Positions 9,282 to 16,957 of a stretch of DNA of 64,000 nt are shown in pieces; the stretch's first letter is position 1; the number at the start of each line of letters is the position of its first letter. Source of the DNA: Curtobacterium poinsettiae. GTDB lineage: Bacteria > Actinomycetota > Actinomycetes > Actinomycetales > Microbacteriaceae. The translations under genes and the position numbers were made by a program. The stretch is taken from assembly GCF_025677645.1 (NCBI RefSeq), contig NZ_CP106879.1:1550001-1614000 (forward strand), in the 5' to 3' direction. A model generated the notes under the pieces. The model was not told where the DNA came from. It was given only the letters and a program-made list of their open reading frames with translations, and ran no database searches.

Positions 9282-10313
9282 TCAGAAACCCGACGGCACC
9301 CGGGGTGTGTACGCGGACTCGAGTCGCGTGACCTCGTCGTCGGTGAGCCGCAGCGACGCTGCGGCCACCGCGTCGTCGATGTGGTGCTCCTTCGTCGCGC
9401 CGACGATGGGCGCGGAGACCGCGGGCTTGCCGGCGACCCAGGCCAGGGCGACCTGCGCCATCGGGACGCCGCGCTCCGTGGCGACGGCCTCGACCGCGTC
9501 GACGATCGCGCGGTTGGCGTCCTCGTCCTGCTTGTACAGGGTCTTGCCGAACTCGTCGGTCTGCGCACGCGAACCCGACCCGGAGGCGTCCCAGGGGCGG
9601 GTGACACGGCCGCGGGCGAGGGGGCTCCACGGGATCACGCCGACGCCGGTGTGCTCGCAGAACGGGAGCATCTCGCGCTCCTCCTCGCGTTCGAGCAGGT
9701 TGTACTGGTCCTGCATGCTCACGAACTTCGTCCAGCCGTGGCGCTCGGCGGTGTGCTGCATCTCGGCGAACTGCCACGTCCACATGCTGCTCGCGCCGAT
9801 GTACCGCGCCTTGCCGGCCTTGACGACGTCGTGGAGGGCCTCCATGGTCTCCTCGATCGGCGTCACCGGGTCGAAGCGGTGGATCTGGTACAGGTCGACG
9901 TAGTCGGTGCCCAGCCGGGTCAGGGACGCGTCGATCTCGTGCATGATCGCCGCACGCGACAGACCGGCGCCGTTCCGGCCGGGACGCATCCGGTTGAAGA
10001 CCTTCGTGAAGACCTGGACGTCCTCGCGCGGAGCCAGTTCGGCGAGGAGTGTGCCGGTGATCTCCTCGCTGCTGCCGTCGGAGTAGACGTTCGCGGTGTC
10101 GAAGGTCGTGATGCCGGCCTCGAACGCGCGACGGACGAACGGGCGGGCGTCGTCGATGCCGACGCTCCAGGCGTGCGAACCCCGGTCCGGGTCGCCGTAC
10201 GACATCATGCCGAGGACGACGCTGCTGATCTCGAGCCCCGAGTTGCCGAGGCGCTTCGTGTCGGTGGTCATGCTGCTCGTCTCCGCGGCAGTGCCGCTCG
10301 TGTCGGTGGTCAT
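9282..10313 (-). CDS. Aldo/keto reductase
   Basis: 343 residues of the AKR superfamily (TIM barrel, NADPH-dependent). The catalytic tetrad is visible: Asp and Tyr in TFDTANVYSDG, Lys in VFTKVFNRM and His in LYQIHRFD; the cofactor end has PIVGATKEHH. The ATG at 10313 overlaps the stop of the upstream gene by four bases (ATGA), which decides this start over the second MTTDT start at 10271; the two starts lie in a small duplication of MTTDT. It forms a two-gene unit with the DinB-fold gene. Substrate unknown; the sequence resembles the YhdN/Kv-beta group of general stress reductases. Confidence 0.9.
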   Translation of the reverse strand: MTTDTSGTAAETSSMTTDTKRLGNSGLEISSVVLGMMSYGDPDRGSHAWSVGIDDARPFVRRAFEAGITTFDTANVYSDGSSEEITGTLLAELAPREDVQVFTKVFNRMRPGRNGAGLSRAAIMHEIDASLTRLGTDYVDLYQIHRFDPVTPIEETMEALHDVVKAGKARYIGASSMWTWQFAEMQHTAERHGWTKFVSMQDQYNLLEREEEREMLPFCEHTGVGVIPWSPLARGRVTRPWDASGSGSRAQTDEFGKTLYKQDEDANRAIVDAVEAVATERGVPMAQVALAWVAGKPAVSAPIVGATKEHHIDDAVAAASLRLTDDEVTRLESAYTPRVPSGF

Positions 10314-10876
10314 GCCGTCACTCTGGCATCGCGGCCTGTGACGGCGAGCAGGCGGACCTGGAGCGGGGAGTCCTCGGTGACGTCGACCGGGGGCGCGTAC
10401 AGCCCGGTGGCGGCGAGGTCCTCGATCTGGGGCTCGAAGTACTCCCACACCGCGCGGACGAGCTCCTCGGGCAGGGCCTCCTCGGTGCCCGTCGCCCGGG
10501 CGAGGTCCCACGTGTGGATCGTGATGTCGCTCGTCTGCTCGGTGAGGTACTGCGCGGCGGGCACGACGTCGGTGCTGAGGTGCACGGGGGTGTCCTGCGG
10601 GGCGTTCCGCCAGGCGTCGGTGGCCGCCGTGGCGAACCGGTGCCACTCGGCCACCAGGTCATCACCGATCGGCTCGAGGTCGGCCTGGGCCTGGGCGTAG
10701 TCGCACCCGGTCAGGAGCTTCGGGATCCAGCGCTGCTCGTCGACCACGTGGGCGACGAGGTCGCGGGTGGTCCACTCGGAGTCGGGGGTGGGAGCGTCCC
10801 AGTCGGTGACGGCGGCGACACGGCGGCCGAACTCGGCTGCCGCGAGGGCCTGCATCGCGATCCAGTCGGTGGCCAT
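10310..10876 (-). CDS. TIGR03086/maleylpyruvate isomerase N-terminal (DinB-fold) family protein
   Basis: 188 residues with the four-helix DinB-like fold of mycothiol-dependent enzymes. The putative metal-binding histidines lie in TTRDLVAHVVDEQRW and TSDITIHTWDLARATG. Members are metal-binding thiol transferases or isomerases using mycothiol; the exact reaction is not predictable. The ATG at 10876 has AGGAG upstream at good spacing. The reading frame stays open far upstream through simple repeats, but that extension is low complexity and not credible protein. The 3' end overlaps the aldo/keto reductase start. Confidence 0.85.
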   Translation of the reverse strand: MATDWIAMQALAAAEFGRRVAAVTDWDAPTPDSEWTTRDLVAHVVDEQRWIPKLLTGCDYAQAQADLEPIGDDLVAEWHRFATAATDAWRNAPQDTPVHLSTDVVPAAQYLTEQTSDITIHTWDLARATGTEEALPEELVRAVWEYFEPQIEDLAATGLYAPPVDVTEDSPLQVRLLAVTGRDARVTA

Positions 10877-10910
10877 GGTGGTGCTCCTGTTCGTCGTGCG
10901 GGCGTGTGCG

Positions 10911-11018
10911 CTGGTGCTTGTGCTCTTGGTGCTGGTGCTTGTGCTGGTGCTGGTGCTGGTGCTGGTGCTGGTGCTGGTGCTTGGTGCTTGGTGCTTGGTG
11001 CTTGGTGCTTGGTGCTTG
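10911..11018. repeat. Tandem GGTGCT/GGTGCTT simple repeat
   Basis: About nine GGTGCT hexamers with minor interruptions (10928-10980) run into about six GGTGCTT heptamers (to 11018). It begins 35 bp upstream of the start codon of the DinB-fold gene, inside its probable leader or promoter, so copy number could affect expression. Such arrays are prone to slippage. Confidence 0.85.
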
Positions 11019-11230
11019 TCGTGCAACTCGGGGTGCGGAGTGTGGATTCCCCTCGCCTCGTCGCACGTGCCAACGTTACGCGGCGGCAGCGCTCGGCCGC
11101 CCGTCCCCGCTGTCTGCCCTGCCCTTGCTCGCTTTCGTGCCCCGTTTGTGCCCCCGTGTGCCCCCTGTGCCCCCGTGCTCGTCGTTGGGGGGTCCTTGCT
11201 CGTCGTTGCTCGTTCTCGCGCGTCCTTGCG

Positions 11231-11288
11231 CGAGCGGGCGAAATGCCGCGCTGCGTCCCCGCCGTGTCCCGGGCATTCCGCCCGCTCG
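11231..11288. repeat. 58-bp palindromic element, copy 1
   Basis: Left arm CGAGCGGGCGAAATGCC and right arm GGGCATTCCGCCCGCTCG enclose a variable 23-base centre. The arms are nearly self-complementary. Confidence 0.85.
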
Positions 11289-11343
11289 GCCACGCTTCCG
11301 ATCTCGGCCGGGGTCGCTCGCGCCCTCCGCTCGGGTCCTTGCG

Positions 11344-11400
11344 CGAGCGGGCGAAATGTCAGGCGTGCCACAGGGACCGGCGTGGTGTTTCGCCCGCTCG
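11344..11400. repeat. 58-bp-type palindromic element, copy 2
   Basis: 57 bp: left arm CGAGCGGGCGAAATGTC, right arm GGTGTTTCGCCCGCTCG. The centre is unrelated to copy 1 while the length is conserved. Confidence 0.85.
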
Positions 11401-11470
11401 TAGCGTCCGACACGGGCGCCGGCGTGGGTGTGATCGCGGGGGCCGGCGTCGACTTCGGTGCCGGCATCGG

Positions 11471-11528
11471 CGAGCGGGCGGGATGCCTGACGAGCCAGGA
11501 CGAGGCTCCGTGGTGTTTCGCCCGCTCG
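11471..11528. repeat. 58-bp palindromic element, copy 3
   Basis: Left arm CGAGCGGGCGGGATGCC and right arm GGTGTTTCGCCCGCTCG, total 58 bp. It sits 32 bp before the terminator hairpin at 11560. Confidence 0.8.
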
Positions 11529-11559
11529 TGGTCGGGGGAGCGGTGCCGACAATGAAGAA

Positions 11560-11592
11560 CGCCCCGACTCCGTGCGGAGTCGGGGCGTTTTT
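11560..11592 (+). terminator. Rho-independent terminator hairpin
   Basis: Perfect 13-bp stem CGCCCCGACTCCG with a two-base loop, followed on the plus strand by TTTTT. It lies 58 bp beyond the stop of the minus-strand yceI gene. The T run favours plus-strand termination but the stem can act both ways. Confidence 0.75.
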
Positions 11593-11649
11593 CTCGGGTT
11601 CGGGGAGTGCCGTTCGGTGCCCTCAGGCGGGCAATGCGTCAGAGGTGGG

Positions 11650-12210
11650 TCAGGCCGCCTGGAGGACGAACTGGACGTCGAGGTTGATCGTGACGTCGTT
11701 GCCGAGCGTGAAGCCGCCGGCCTCGAGCGCCGCGTTCCAGTTCACACCGAACTCGGTGCGGTCGATCTTCGTCGTCGCCTCGGCACCGAACTTGACCTGG
11801 CCGTAGCCATCGGTGGTGAAGCCGCCGAGCTCGGCCTTGAGGACGACCGGCTTGGTGACGCCGCGCAGGGTCAGGTCGCCCGCGATGTGCAGGTCGTCGC
11901 CCTTCGCCTCGATGCTCGTGGAGCGGAAGGTCAGCTGCGGGTGCTCCTCGGTGAGGAAGAAGTCGCTCGTCTTGAGGTGCTGGTCGCGCTGCTCCTGGCC
12001 GGTGTTGATCGACGCGACGTCGATGTTGGCCTCGACGGTCGATTCGAGCGGGTTCTCGGCGGTGACGACGGTGGCGTCGAACGTCTCGAACTTGCCCTTG
12101 ACCTTGCTGATGGCGAGGTGGCGAACCGAGAAGGTGACCTCGGAGTGGGTCGGGTCGATCTTCCAGGTGCCGGTCTTGTAGCCGGGAACGGTGTCAGCGG
12201 TGAGCGTCAT
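11650..12210 (-). CDS. YceI family lipocalin-like protein
   Basis: 186 residues matching the whole YceI domain, with GTWKIDPTHSEVTFSVRHLA at the N-terminus and FGVNWNAALEAGGFTLGNDV near the end. YceI proteins form an eight-strand lipid- or isoprenoid-binding barrel. There is no signal peptide, so this copy is predicted to be cytoplasmic, as often in actinobacteria. AAGGAC upstream of the ATG is a plausible ribosome binding site. The upstream neighbour is 109 bp away, so it is probably a single-gene unit ended by the hairpin at 11560. Confidence 0.9.
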   Translation of the reverse strand: MTLTADTVPGYKTGTWKIDPTHSEVTFSVRHLAISKVKGKFETFDATVVTAENPLESTVEANIDVASINTGQEQRDQHLKTSDFFLTEEHPQLTFRSTSIEAKGDDLHIAGDLTLRGVTKPVVLKAELGGFTTDGYGQVKFGAEATTKIDRTEFGVNWNAALEAGGFTLGNDVTINLDVQFVLQAA

Positions 12211-12319
12211 GGTGGTCCTTCTTCCGAACGAGAGTCTGCGGTGCGACGCGTTCCATGCGCCTGCATCGAGTTGATACTACGACAGTGTGCACCGTTTTGG
12301 TTGAAGCGTCAACCATTGT

Positions 12320-13252
12320 TCACCCAAGTGTCGCAAACCGCGTGTCGTGGGCTCCTCTGGTACCGACCTCGAGCAGCCGACGGATGCGGTGCACGAAACG
12401 CTCGACACCGTGAGCCAGGTCGTCTGCTGTCGCTCTGACGAGCCACCAGTCCACGTCCTTCAGGTGTTCCCCGCGCGTCAGGTCCTTCCGGAAGGTCGCG
12501 GGATCGGTGCGGTGCAGATCGCTCTCGTACTCGATCGCGACCCTGGCAGCGGGGTAGGCAAGGTCCACACATGCGATCCACTGCCCGTCGACGACGACAT
12601 CGTGGTTGAGCGACGGCTCTGGGAGCCCGCGACGAACGAGTGCCAGCCGTGTCCGGGTCTCTCCGGGAGACCGAGATCCCCGCCGGATCTCGTCGAGCGC
12701 GAGGCGGAGCTTCACGATGCCGCGCATCCCTCGTCGTCGATGGACGGCCTGGGCGAGTTCGTCGAGCGTCGCCCAGCCGAGCCACCCCACGAGCGCATCG
12801 CCCGCGACGATGAGTTCGTCGAGCGTCAGCATCGAGCCCAGTGCGACGAACGTGTCGGCCGGAGTGGTCAGCGGGACCCCTCGTGCGATCGTCGCGCGGA
12901 CCGATCCGTACCGGGCCCGGTGGCCGACCGTGCCGCGAACCCGGAGCGCTTGGTCGGTCCCGATCCTCGTGACGTGCAATCGCTGGTCGCGTTCGAGACG
13001 GCGGGGCAGTGGGATGCCGATGATCGCTGCTGCGGTGACGTGGCTGAACACCTGATCGGGGCGGAGCCGAGGAGCGAGTGCTCTCGCACGTTCATCTACG
13101 GCCTCAGGCGGGAACGCCGATCGGATGCCGTGGAACGGGCGGACGAGATCGCGAGCATCGAGTCGGCCACGCGACACGCCTCGATGCAGCGCATCCCGTA
13201 CTCGGAACGAAGCGTCGCGGAGTGCCATCGGGAGTCGGCGTCTCACGGTCAT
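12320..13252 (-). CDS. DUF559-like endonuclease-fold protein (AbiEi/helix-turn-helix type N-terminus)
   Basis: About 310 residues. The N-terminal half resembles the winged-helix and antitoxin-like region common in Microbacteriaceae hypotheticals (FSHVTAAAIIGIPLPRR), and the C-terminal half has a Vsr/DUF559-like nuclease pattern (VAIEYESDLHRTDP and WWLVRATADDL). ATG 13252 is used; GTG 13258 and ATG 13228 are alternatives. Codon use is less GC-biased than the neighbours. Such proteins are frequent accessory genes without a known function; a nuclease or toxin-antitoxin role is inference. Confidence 0.7.
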   Translation of the reverse strand: MTVRRRLPMALRDASFRVRDALHRGVSRGRLDARDLVRPFHGIRSAFPPEAVDERARALAPRLRPDQVFSHVTAAAIIGIPLPRRLERDQRLHVTRIGTDQALRVRGTVGHRARYGSVRATIARGVPLTTPADTFVALGSMLTLDELIVAGDALVGWLGWATLDELAQAVHRRRGMRGIVKLRLALDEIRRGSRSPGETRTRLALVRRGLPEPSLNHDVVVDGQWIACVDLAYPAARVAIEYESDLHRTDPATFRKDLTRGEHLKDVDWWLVRATADDLAHGVERFVHRIRRLLEVGTRGAHDTRFATLG

Positions 13253-13352
13253 CTCCACAGCGTGACGGCGAGCCGATCCCGAGGGGGAGAGTCAGGCCTC
13301 CTTTGTGGACGGCTTGCCCGCTCTCGCCGCTGTGGAGGGACGGCTGTTCCTG

Positions 13353-13410
13353 CGAGCGGGCGAAACACCGTGCCTGCCGCCTGGCCGCACGGCGATGTTT
13401 CGCCCGTTCG
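13353..13410. repeat. 58-bp palindromic element, copy 4
   Basis: Left arm CGAGCGGGCGAAACACC, right arm CGATGTTTCGCCCGTTCG. One arm has the CGTTCG variant, also found in copies 9 and 13. Confidence 0.8.
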
Positions 13411-13466
13411 CCGGGTGGAGGCGATCGAAGGGAGCAGGAAGCCACAGCCCGGGGTCGTCCTCCAGG

Positions 13467-13524
13467 CGAGCGGGCGAAATGTCTGGGTGTGCTGGCGAGG
13501 GCACCGTGGCATTTCGCCCGCTCG
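13467..13524. repeat. 58-bp palindromic element, copy 5
   Basis: Left arm CGAGCGGGCGAAATGTC, right arm TGGCATTTCGCCCGCTCG, total 58 bp. Confidence 0.85.
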
Positions 13525-13538
13525 CGGATCCCCTTCCC

Positions 13539-13645
13539 GACCCCGCACCCCCGCACCCCGCACCGCCGCACCGCCGCACCTCCACCCCCGCACCCCGCAC
13601 CGCCGCACCCCGCACCTCCACCCCCGCACCCCGCATCTCCAGCCC
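13539..13645. repeat. C-rich simple repeat (CCGCACC/CCGCCGCACC)
   Basis: Irregular tandem copies of CCGCACC, CCGCCGCACC and CCTCCACC over about 107 bp, ending 79 bp before the aldo/keto reductase start. It directly follows palindromic element copy 5. Confidence 0.8.
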
Positions 13646-13710
13646 GCGCCACACCCCCCACCCCCCCCGACAGGCACTCGCGGGACCCCTCACGCCGCGG
13701 CAGGAGCCAG

Positions 13711-13724
13711 TAGCGTCGGGGCCA
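13711..13724 (+). promoter_or_regulatory. Putative leaderless promoter -10 element
   Basis: TAGCGT at 13711-13716 is followed by seven bases and the ATG at 13724. No ribosome binding site is present between them. Confidence 0.55.
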
Positions 13725-14728
13725 TGGAATTCAGGTACCTGGGCAACTCCGGACTCAAGATCTCCGAGATCACCTACGGCAACTGGCTGACGCACGGCTC
13801 GCAGGTCGAGAACGACGTCGCCACCCAGTGCGTGCGGGCAGCGCTCGACGCCGGCATCACCACGTTCGACACCGCGGACACGTACGCCAACACCGCCGCC
13901 GAGACCGTCCTCGGCGAGGCGCTCAAGGGCGAGCGGCGCCAGTCCCTCGAGGTCTTCACGAAGGTCTACTGGCCGACCGGCCCGAAGGGGCACAACGACG
14001 TCGGCCTCAGCCGGAAGCACATCATGGAGTCGATCGACGGCTCGCTCGAGCGACTGCAGACCGACTACGTCGACCTCTACCAGGCGCACCGCTACGACTA
14101 CGAGACCCCCCTGGAAGAGACGATGCAGGCCTTCGCCGACGTCGTCCGCCAGGGCAAGGCGCTCTACATCGGCGTCAGCGAGTGGTCTGCAGAGCAGATC
14201 CGCGCCGGTGCCGCACTCGCCAAGGAGCTCGGTTTCCAGCTCATCTCGAACCAGCCGCAGTACTCGATGCTGTGGCGGGTCATCGAGGGCGAGGTCGTCC
14301 CCGCCTCGAAGCAGCTCGGCCTGTCGCAGATCGTCTGGTCGCCCATCGCGCAGGGCGTCCTGACCGGCAAGTACAAGCCGGGTCAGCCCGTGCCCGAGGG
14401 CTCGCGCGCCACGGACGAGAAGGGCGGCGCGGACATGATCAAGCGGTTCATGCGCGACGAGGTCCTCGAAGCCGTGCAGCGCCTGCAGCCCGTCGCCGAC
14501 CAGGCCGGCCTCACGCTCGCGCAGCTCGCGATCGCGTGGACCCTGCAGAACGAGAACGTCGCGTCGGCCATCGTCGGCGCCTCGCGTCCGCAGCAGGTCA
14601 CGGACAACGTCAAGGCCGCCGGAGTCAAGCTCGACGCGGACGCCCTCGCGGCGATCGACGAGGCACTCGGCGACATCCCGGAACGGGACGCGTCCAAGAA
14701 CGTGTCCCCGTCGTCGCGCCCCGCGTAG
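13724..14728 (+). CDS. Aldo/keto reductase (YghZ/Kv-beta-like)
   Basis: 334 residues, AKR family. Catalytic tetrad residues are seen in TFDTADTYAN (Asp, Tyr), VFTKVYWP (Lys) and LYQAHRYD (His). The stretches EYLGNSG-like start (FRYLGNSGLKISEITYGNW), NQPQYSMLWR and SPIAQGVLTGKY are typical of the voltage-gated potassium channel beta-subunit-like/YghZ subgroup, which reduces reactive aldehydes such as methylglyoxal. It is a single gene with its own leaderless-type promoter and a strong terminator. It is clearly a different subgroup from the reductase at 9282. Confidence 0.93.
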   Translation: MEFRYLGNSGLKISEITYGNWLTHGSQVENDVATQCVRAALDAGITTFDTADTYANTAAETVLGEALKGERRQSLEVFTKVYWPTGPKGHNDVGLSRKHIMESIDGSLERLQTDYVDLYQAHRYDYETPLEETMQAFADVVRQGKALYIGVSEWSAEQIRAGAALAKELGFQLISNQPQYSMLWRVIEGEVVPASKQLGLSQIVWSPIAQGVLTGKYKPGQPVPEGSRATDEKGGADMIKRFMRDEVLEAVQRLQPVADQAGLTLAQLAIAWTLQNENVASAIVGASRPQQVTDNVKAAGVKLDADALAAIDEALGDIPERDASKNVSPSSRPA

Positions 14729-14740
14729 ACGCGACCGACC

Positions 14741-14788
14741 GACGGACGGGAGGCCCGGTGTCAGCTGGCACCGGGCCTCCCGTCCGTC
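14741..14788. terminator. Hairpin terminator, GGACGGGAGGC family
   Basis: Perfect 20-bp arms, GACGGACGGGAGGCCCGGTG and its complement, around an 8-base loop, 13 bp after the aldo/keto reductase stop. Confidence 0.85.
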
Positions 14789-14918
14789 GTCCCCGCGCCG
14801 CTGACCACCGCAGCTGACGGATCGTCAAGATGAACGGCATGTGTCGTGTATCTGGCAGGGGCCTGGCAAAACACGTACCCCACCCAAACCACCCACCCAG
14901 GCCCCCCGAATCGGGGGC

Positions 14919-15443
14919 ATGACCCGAACTGATACCCCCGTTCTGGTGTCACCCGACACCGGTGCGGAGCGGACCGTGCGCCCTGGCGCGGTCCCACGCC
15001 TGCTCGCCACCGCGAGGCAACTCGCGTCGTTCGGCACCATCGGTGCCGTCTGCTTCGTCATCGACCTGGGCGTCTACAACCTGCTCCGCGCCACCGTCAT
15101 GTCGGACGGTCCCATCGCCGCGAAGATCGTGTCGGCCATCGTGTCGACCTCGGTCGCGTGGATCGGCAACCGCTTCATCACCTTCCGTGCCCAGCGCCAG
15201 ACCGGCCGCCGCGAGACCGTCCGCGAGGGGTTGCTCTTCGCTGCCACGAACCTCGTCGGCCTCGGCATCGCCGCTGCCTGCCTGTTCGTCTCGCACTACG
15301 TCCTCGGCTTCACGTCCACCCTCGCCGACAACGTCGCCGGCAACGGCGTCGGCCTCGTCCTCGGTACCGCGTTCCGCTTCGCCGCGTACAAGGCCCTCGT
15401 CTTCCGGTCCACCGACACTCGTCCGAAGGGGTTCCCCGAATGA
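14919..15443 (+). CDS. GtrA-like flippase-accessory membrane protein
   Basis: 174 residues with four hydrophobic helices (SFGTIGAVCFVIDLGVYNLL; IVSAIVSTSVAWIGNRFITF; LLFAATNLVGLGIAAACLFV; NGVGLVLGTAFRFAAYKALV). The NRFITF and FRFAAYKALVF signatures define the GtrA family, which helps move polyprenol-linked sugars across the membrane. ATG 14919 is chosen; an upstream in-frame ATG at 14841 lies in a poor leader. The stop overlaps the following glycosyltransferase start (ATGA), making it the first gene of a three-gene coupled unit. Confidence 0.88.
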   Translation: MTRTDTPVLVSPDTGAERTVRPGAVPRLLATARQLASFGTIGAVCFVIDLGVYNLLRATVMSDGPIAAKIVSAIVSTSVAWIGNRFITFRAQRQTGRRETVREGLLFAATNLVGLGIAAACLFVSHYVLGFTSTLADNVAGNGVGLVLGTAFRFAAYKALVFRSTDTRPKGFPE

Positions 15444-16957
15444 CCATCCCAGCCGTGTTGCTGACGGCCGCAGGGCCGCTGCTCCAGCCCGACGAACGCC
15501 CTGGCACGACCGGGGACGTCCCGAACCGTGGGACCACGGACGTGCCGACGGGAGGCTCGGGGCAGCTCCCACAGGCCGCCTGGTCGCTGGGCGAGTGGCT
15601 CGGCTACTCGACCCTCATCGCCCTCTCCGTGCTGCTCACGATCATCGCGTTGACCACCCTCTGGTGGATGCTGCACGCCTGGCGGTCCCGGGACGCGCTC
15701 AAGTCCACCAGCTTCAGCCAGACCCCGCTCCCGGCGGCGCACCGGTTCACGCTCCTGGTGCCCGGTCGGCACGAGCAGGACGTGATGGGGCAGACACTCG
15801 ACATGCTCGCGACCCAGGACCACCCCGACTTCGAGATCATCGCGATCGTCGGGGAGGACGACCCGGAGACCGACGCCGTCGTGCGTGCCGCGGCGGCTCG
15901 GCACCCCTCGCTGATCAAGGTCGTGGTGGACGACACCCTGCCGAAGAACAAGCCGAAGGCGATGAACCTGGCGCTCCAGCACGCGACGGGTGACATCGTC
16001 GGCGTGTTCGACGCCGAGGACGAGGTCTACCCGCGGCTGCTCTCCCTCGTCGACTCGCGGTTCCAGGAAACGGACGCCGACGTGGTGCAGGGCGGCGTCC
16101 AGCTGATGAACTTCAAGTCGAGCTGGTGGTCGCTCCGGAACGTCCTGGAGTACTACTTCTGGTTCCGCTCGCGCCTGCACTTCCACGCCGGGTCCAAGTT
16201 CATCCCGCTCGGGGGCAACACCGTCTTCGTGACGCGCTCCCGCCTGGAGTGGTCGAACGGCTGGGACGCGCACTGCCTCGCCGAGGACTGCGAACTCGGC
16301 GTGCGGCTCTCCGCCGACGGCGCGAAGGTCGTCGTCGCCTACAGTCCCGAGGCCGTCACCCGTGAGGAGACCCCGCCGACCTTCGCCTCGCTGCTCAAGC
16401 AGCGCACGCGGTGGAACCAGGGCTTCCTGCAGGTGCTGGGCAAGGGGGAGTGGAAGAAGCTGCCGTCCTTCCGGCAACGGTTCTTCGCCCGCTACATGCT
16501 CACCATGCCGTTCATCCAGGCGGCCACCGGACTGCTCATCCCGCTGAGCGTCCTGATGATCCTGTTCGTCAAGGTGCCGACGGCGATCGCCCTCGTGTCG
16601 TTCGTGCCGGTGGCACCGACGCTCATGCTGCTCGCCGTCGAGGTCGTCGGGCTGAACGAGTTCGGCCGCCTGTACGGCGAGAAGGTCCGGCTCCGCGACT
16701 ACGTGCGGCTCGTGCTCGGCCTGGTGCCGTACCAGGTGTTCCTCGCCGCCGCGGCGGTCCGGGCAGTCGTCCGGCACGCCAAGGGACAGAACGGGTGGGA
16801 GAAGACCGAGCACACCGGTCAGCACCGCAACGGACAGGTCATCGGCTTCGCCTCGGACCTCGATGGGTCGGGCGCGGCGTCAACCTCGGTCACCGGATCG
16901 GGCGCGGCGTCGTCCGACCGTGCGTTCGCCGGCACCACCACGGGAGGCACCCGATGA
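15440..16957 (+). CDS. Processive family 2 glycosyltransferase (membrane polysaccharide synthase)
   Basis: 505 residues. A membrane helix near residues 50-75 precedes the GT2 domain with LVPGRHEQDVM, the DxD-type FDAEDEVYP, the acceptor-site EDCELGVR and the QRTRWNQGF motif (Q-x-x-R-W) that marks processive synthases such as cellulose and hyaluronan synthase. Two or three helices follow. The last 60 residues are Ser/Gly/Ala rich with a small duplicated GSGAAS unit. No PilZ domain is present. The presence of a GH8 glucanase 3.4 kb downstream suggests a beta-linked exopolysaccharide; the actual sugar is inferred, not shown. Confidence 0.88.
   Translation: MTIPAVLLTAAGPLLQPDERPGTTGDVPNRGTTDVPTGGSGQLPQAAWSLGEWLGYSTLIALSVLLTIIALTTLWWMLHAWRSRDALKSTSFSQTPLPAAHRFTLLVPGRHEQDVMGQTLDMLATQDHPDFEIIAIVGEDDPETDAVVRAAAARHPSLIKVVVDDTLPKNKPKAMNLALQHATGDIVGVFDAEDEVYPRLLSLVDSRFQETDADVVQGGVQLMNFKSSWWSLRNVLEYYFWFRSRLHFHAGSKFIPLGGNTVFVTRSRLEWSNGWDAHCLAEDCELGVRLSADGAKVVVAYSPEAVTREETPPTFASLLKQRTRWNQGFLQVLGKGEWKKLPSFRQRFFARYMLTMPFIQAATGLLIPLSVLMILFVKVPTAIALVSFVPVAPTLMLLAVEVVGLNEFGRLYGEKVRLRDYVRLVLGLVPYQVFLAAAAVRAVVRHAKGQNGWEKTEHTGQHRNGQVIGFASDLDGSGAASTSVTGSGAASSDRAFAGTTTGGTR

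Larger units (their letters stand above)
10877..11649. other. Repeat-rich intergenic region without credible genes
   Basis: The 773 bp upstream of the DinB-fold gene holds a hexamer/heptamer tandem repeat (10911-11018), three copies of the 57-58 bp palindromic element and a terminator hairpin next to yceI. Open frames crossing it translate to low-complexity or repeat-derived sequence only. The strand asymmetry (T- and G-rich plus strand at 11100-11230) differs from the coding neighbours. Confidence 0.75.
13253..13723. other. Repeat-rich intergenic region
   Basis: About 470 bp between divergent genes. It holds two palindromic elements (13353 and 13467), a C-rich simple repeat (13539-13645) and, at the right end, the promoter of the aldo/keto reductase. 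No credible gene is visible on either strand. Confidence 0.75.

Noticed and set aside
10877..11467. N-terminal extension of the DinB-fold protein through the simple repeats
   Set aside because: The extension is low-complexity (Ser/Thr and His/Gln repeats) and a good ribosome site lies at ATG 10876.
13300..13720. Protein-coding gene in the spacer before the aldo/keto reductase
   Set aside because: Both strands are open only because of C-rich repeats and palindromic elements; the encoded sequences are Pro/His/Ala/Arg repeats.
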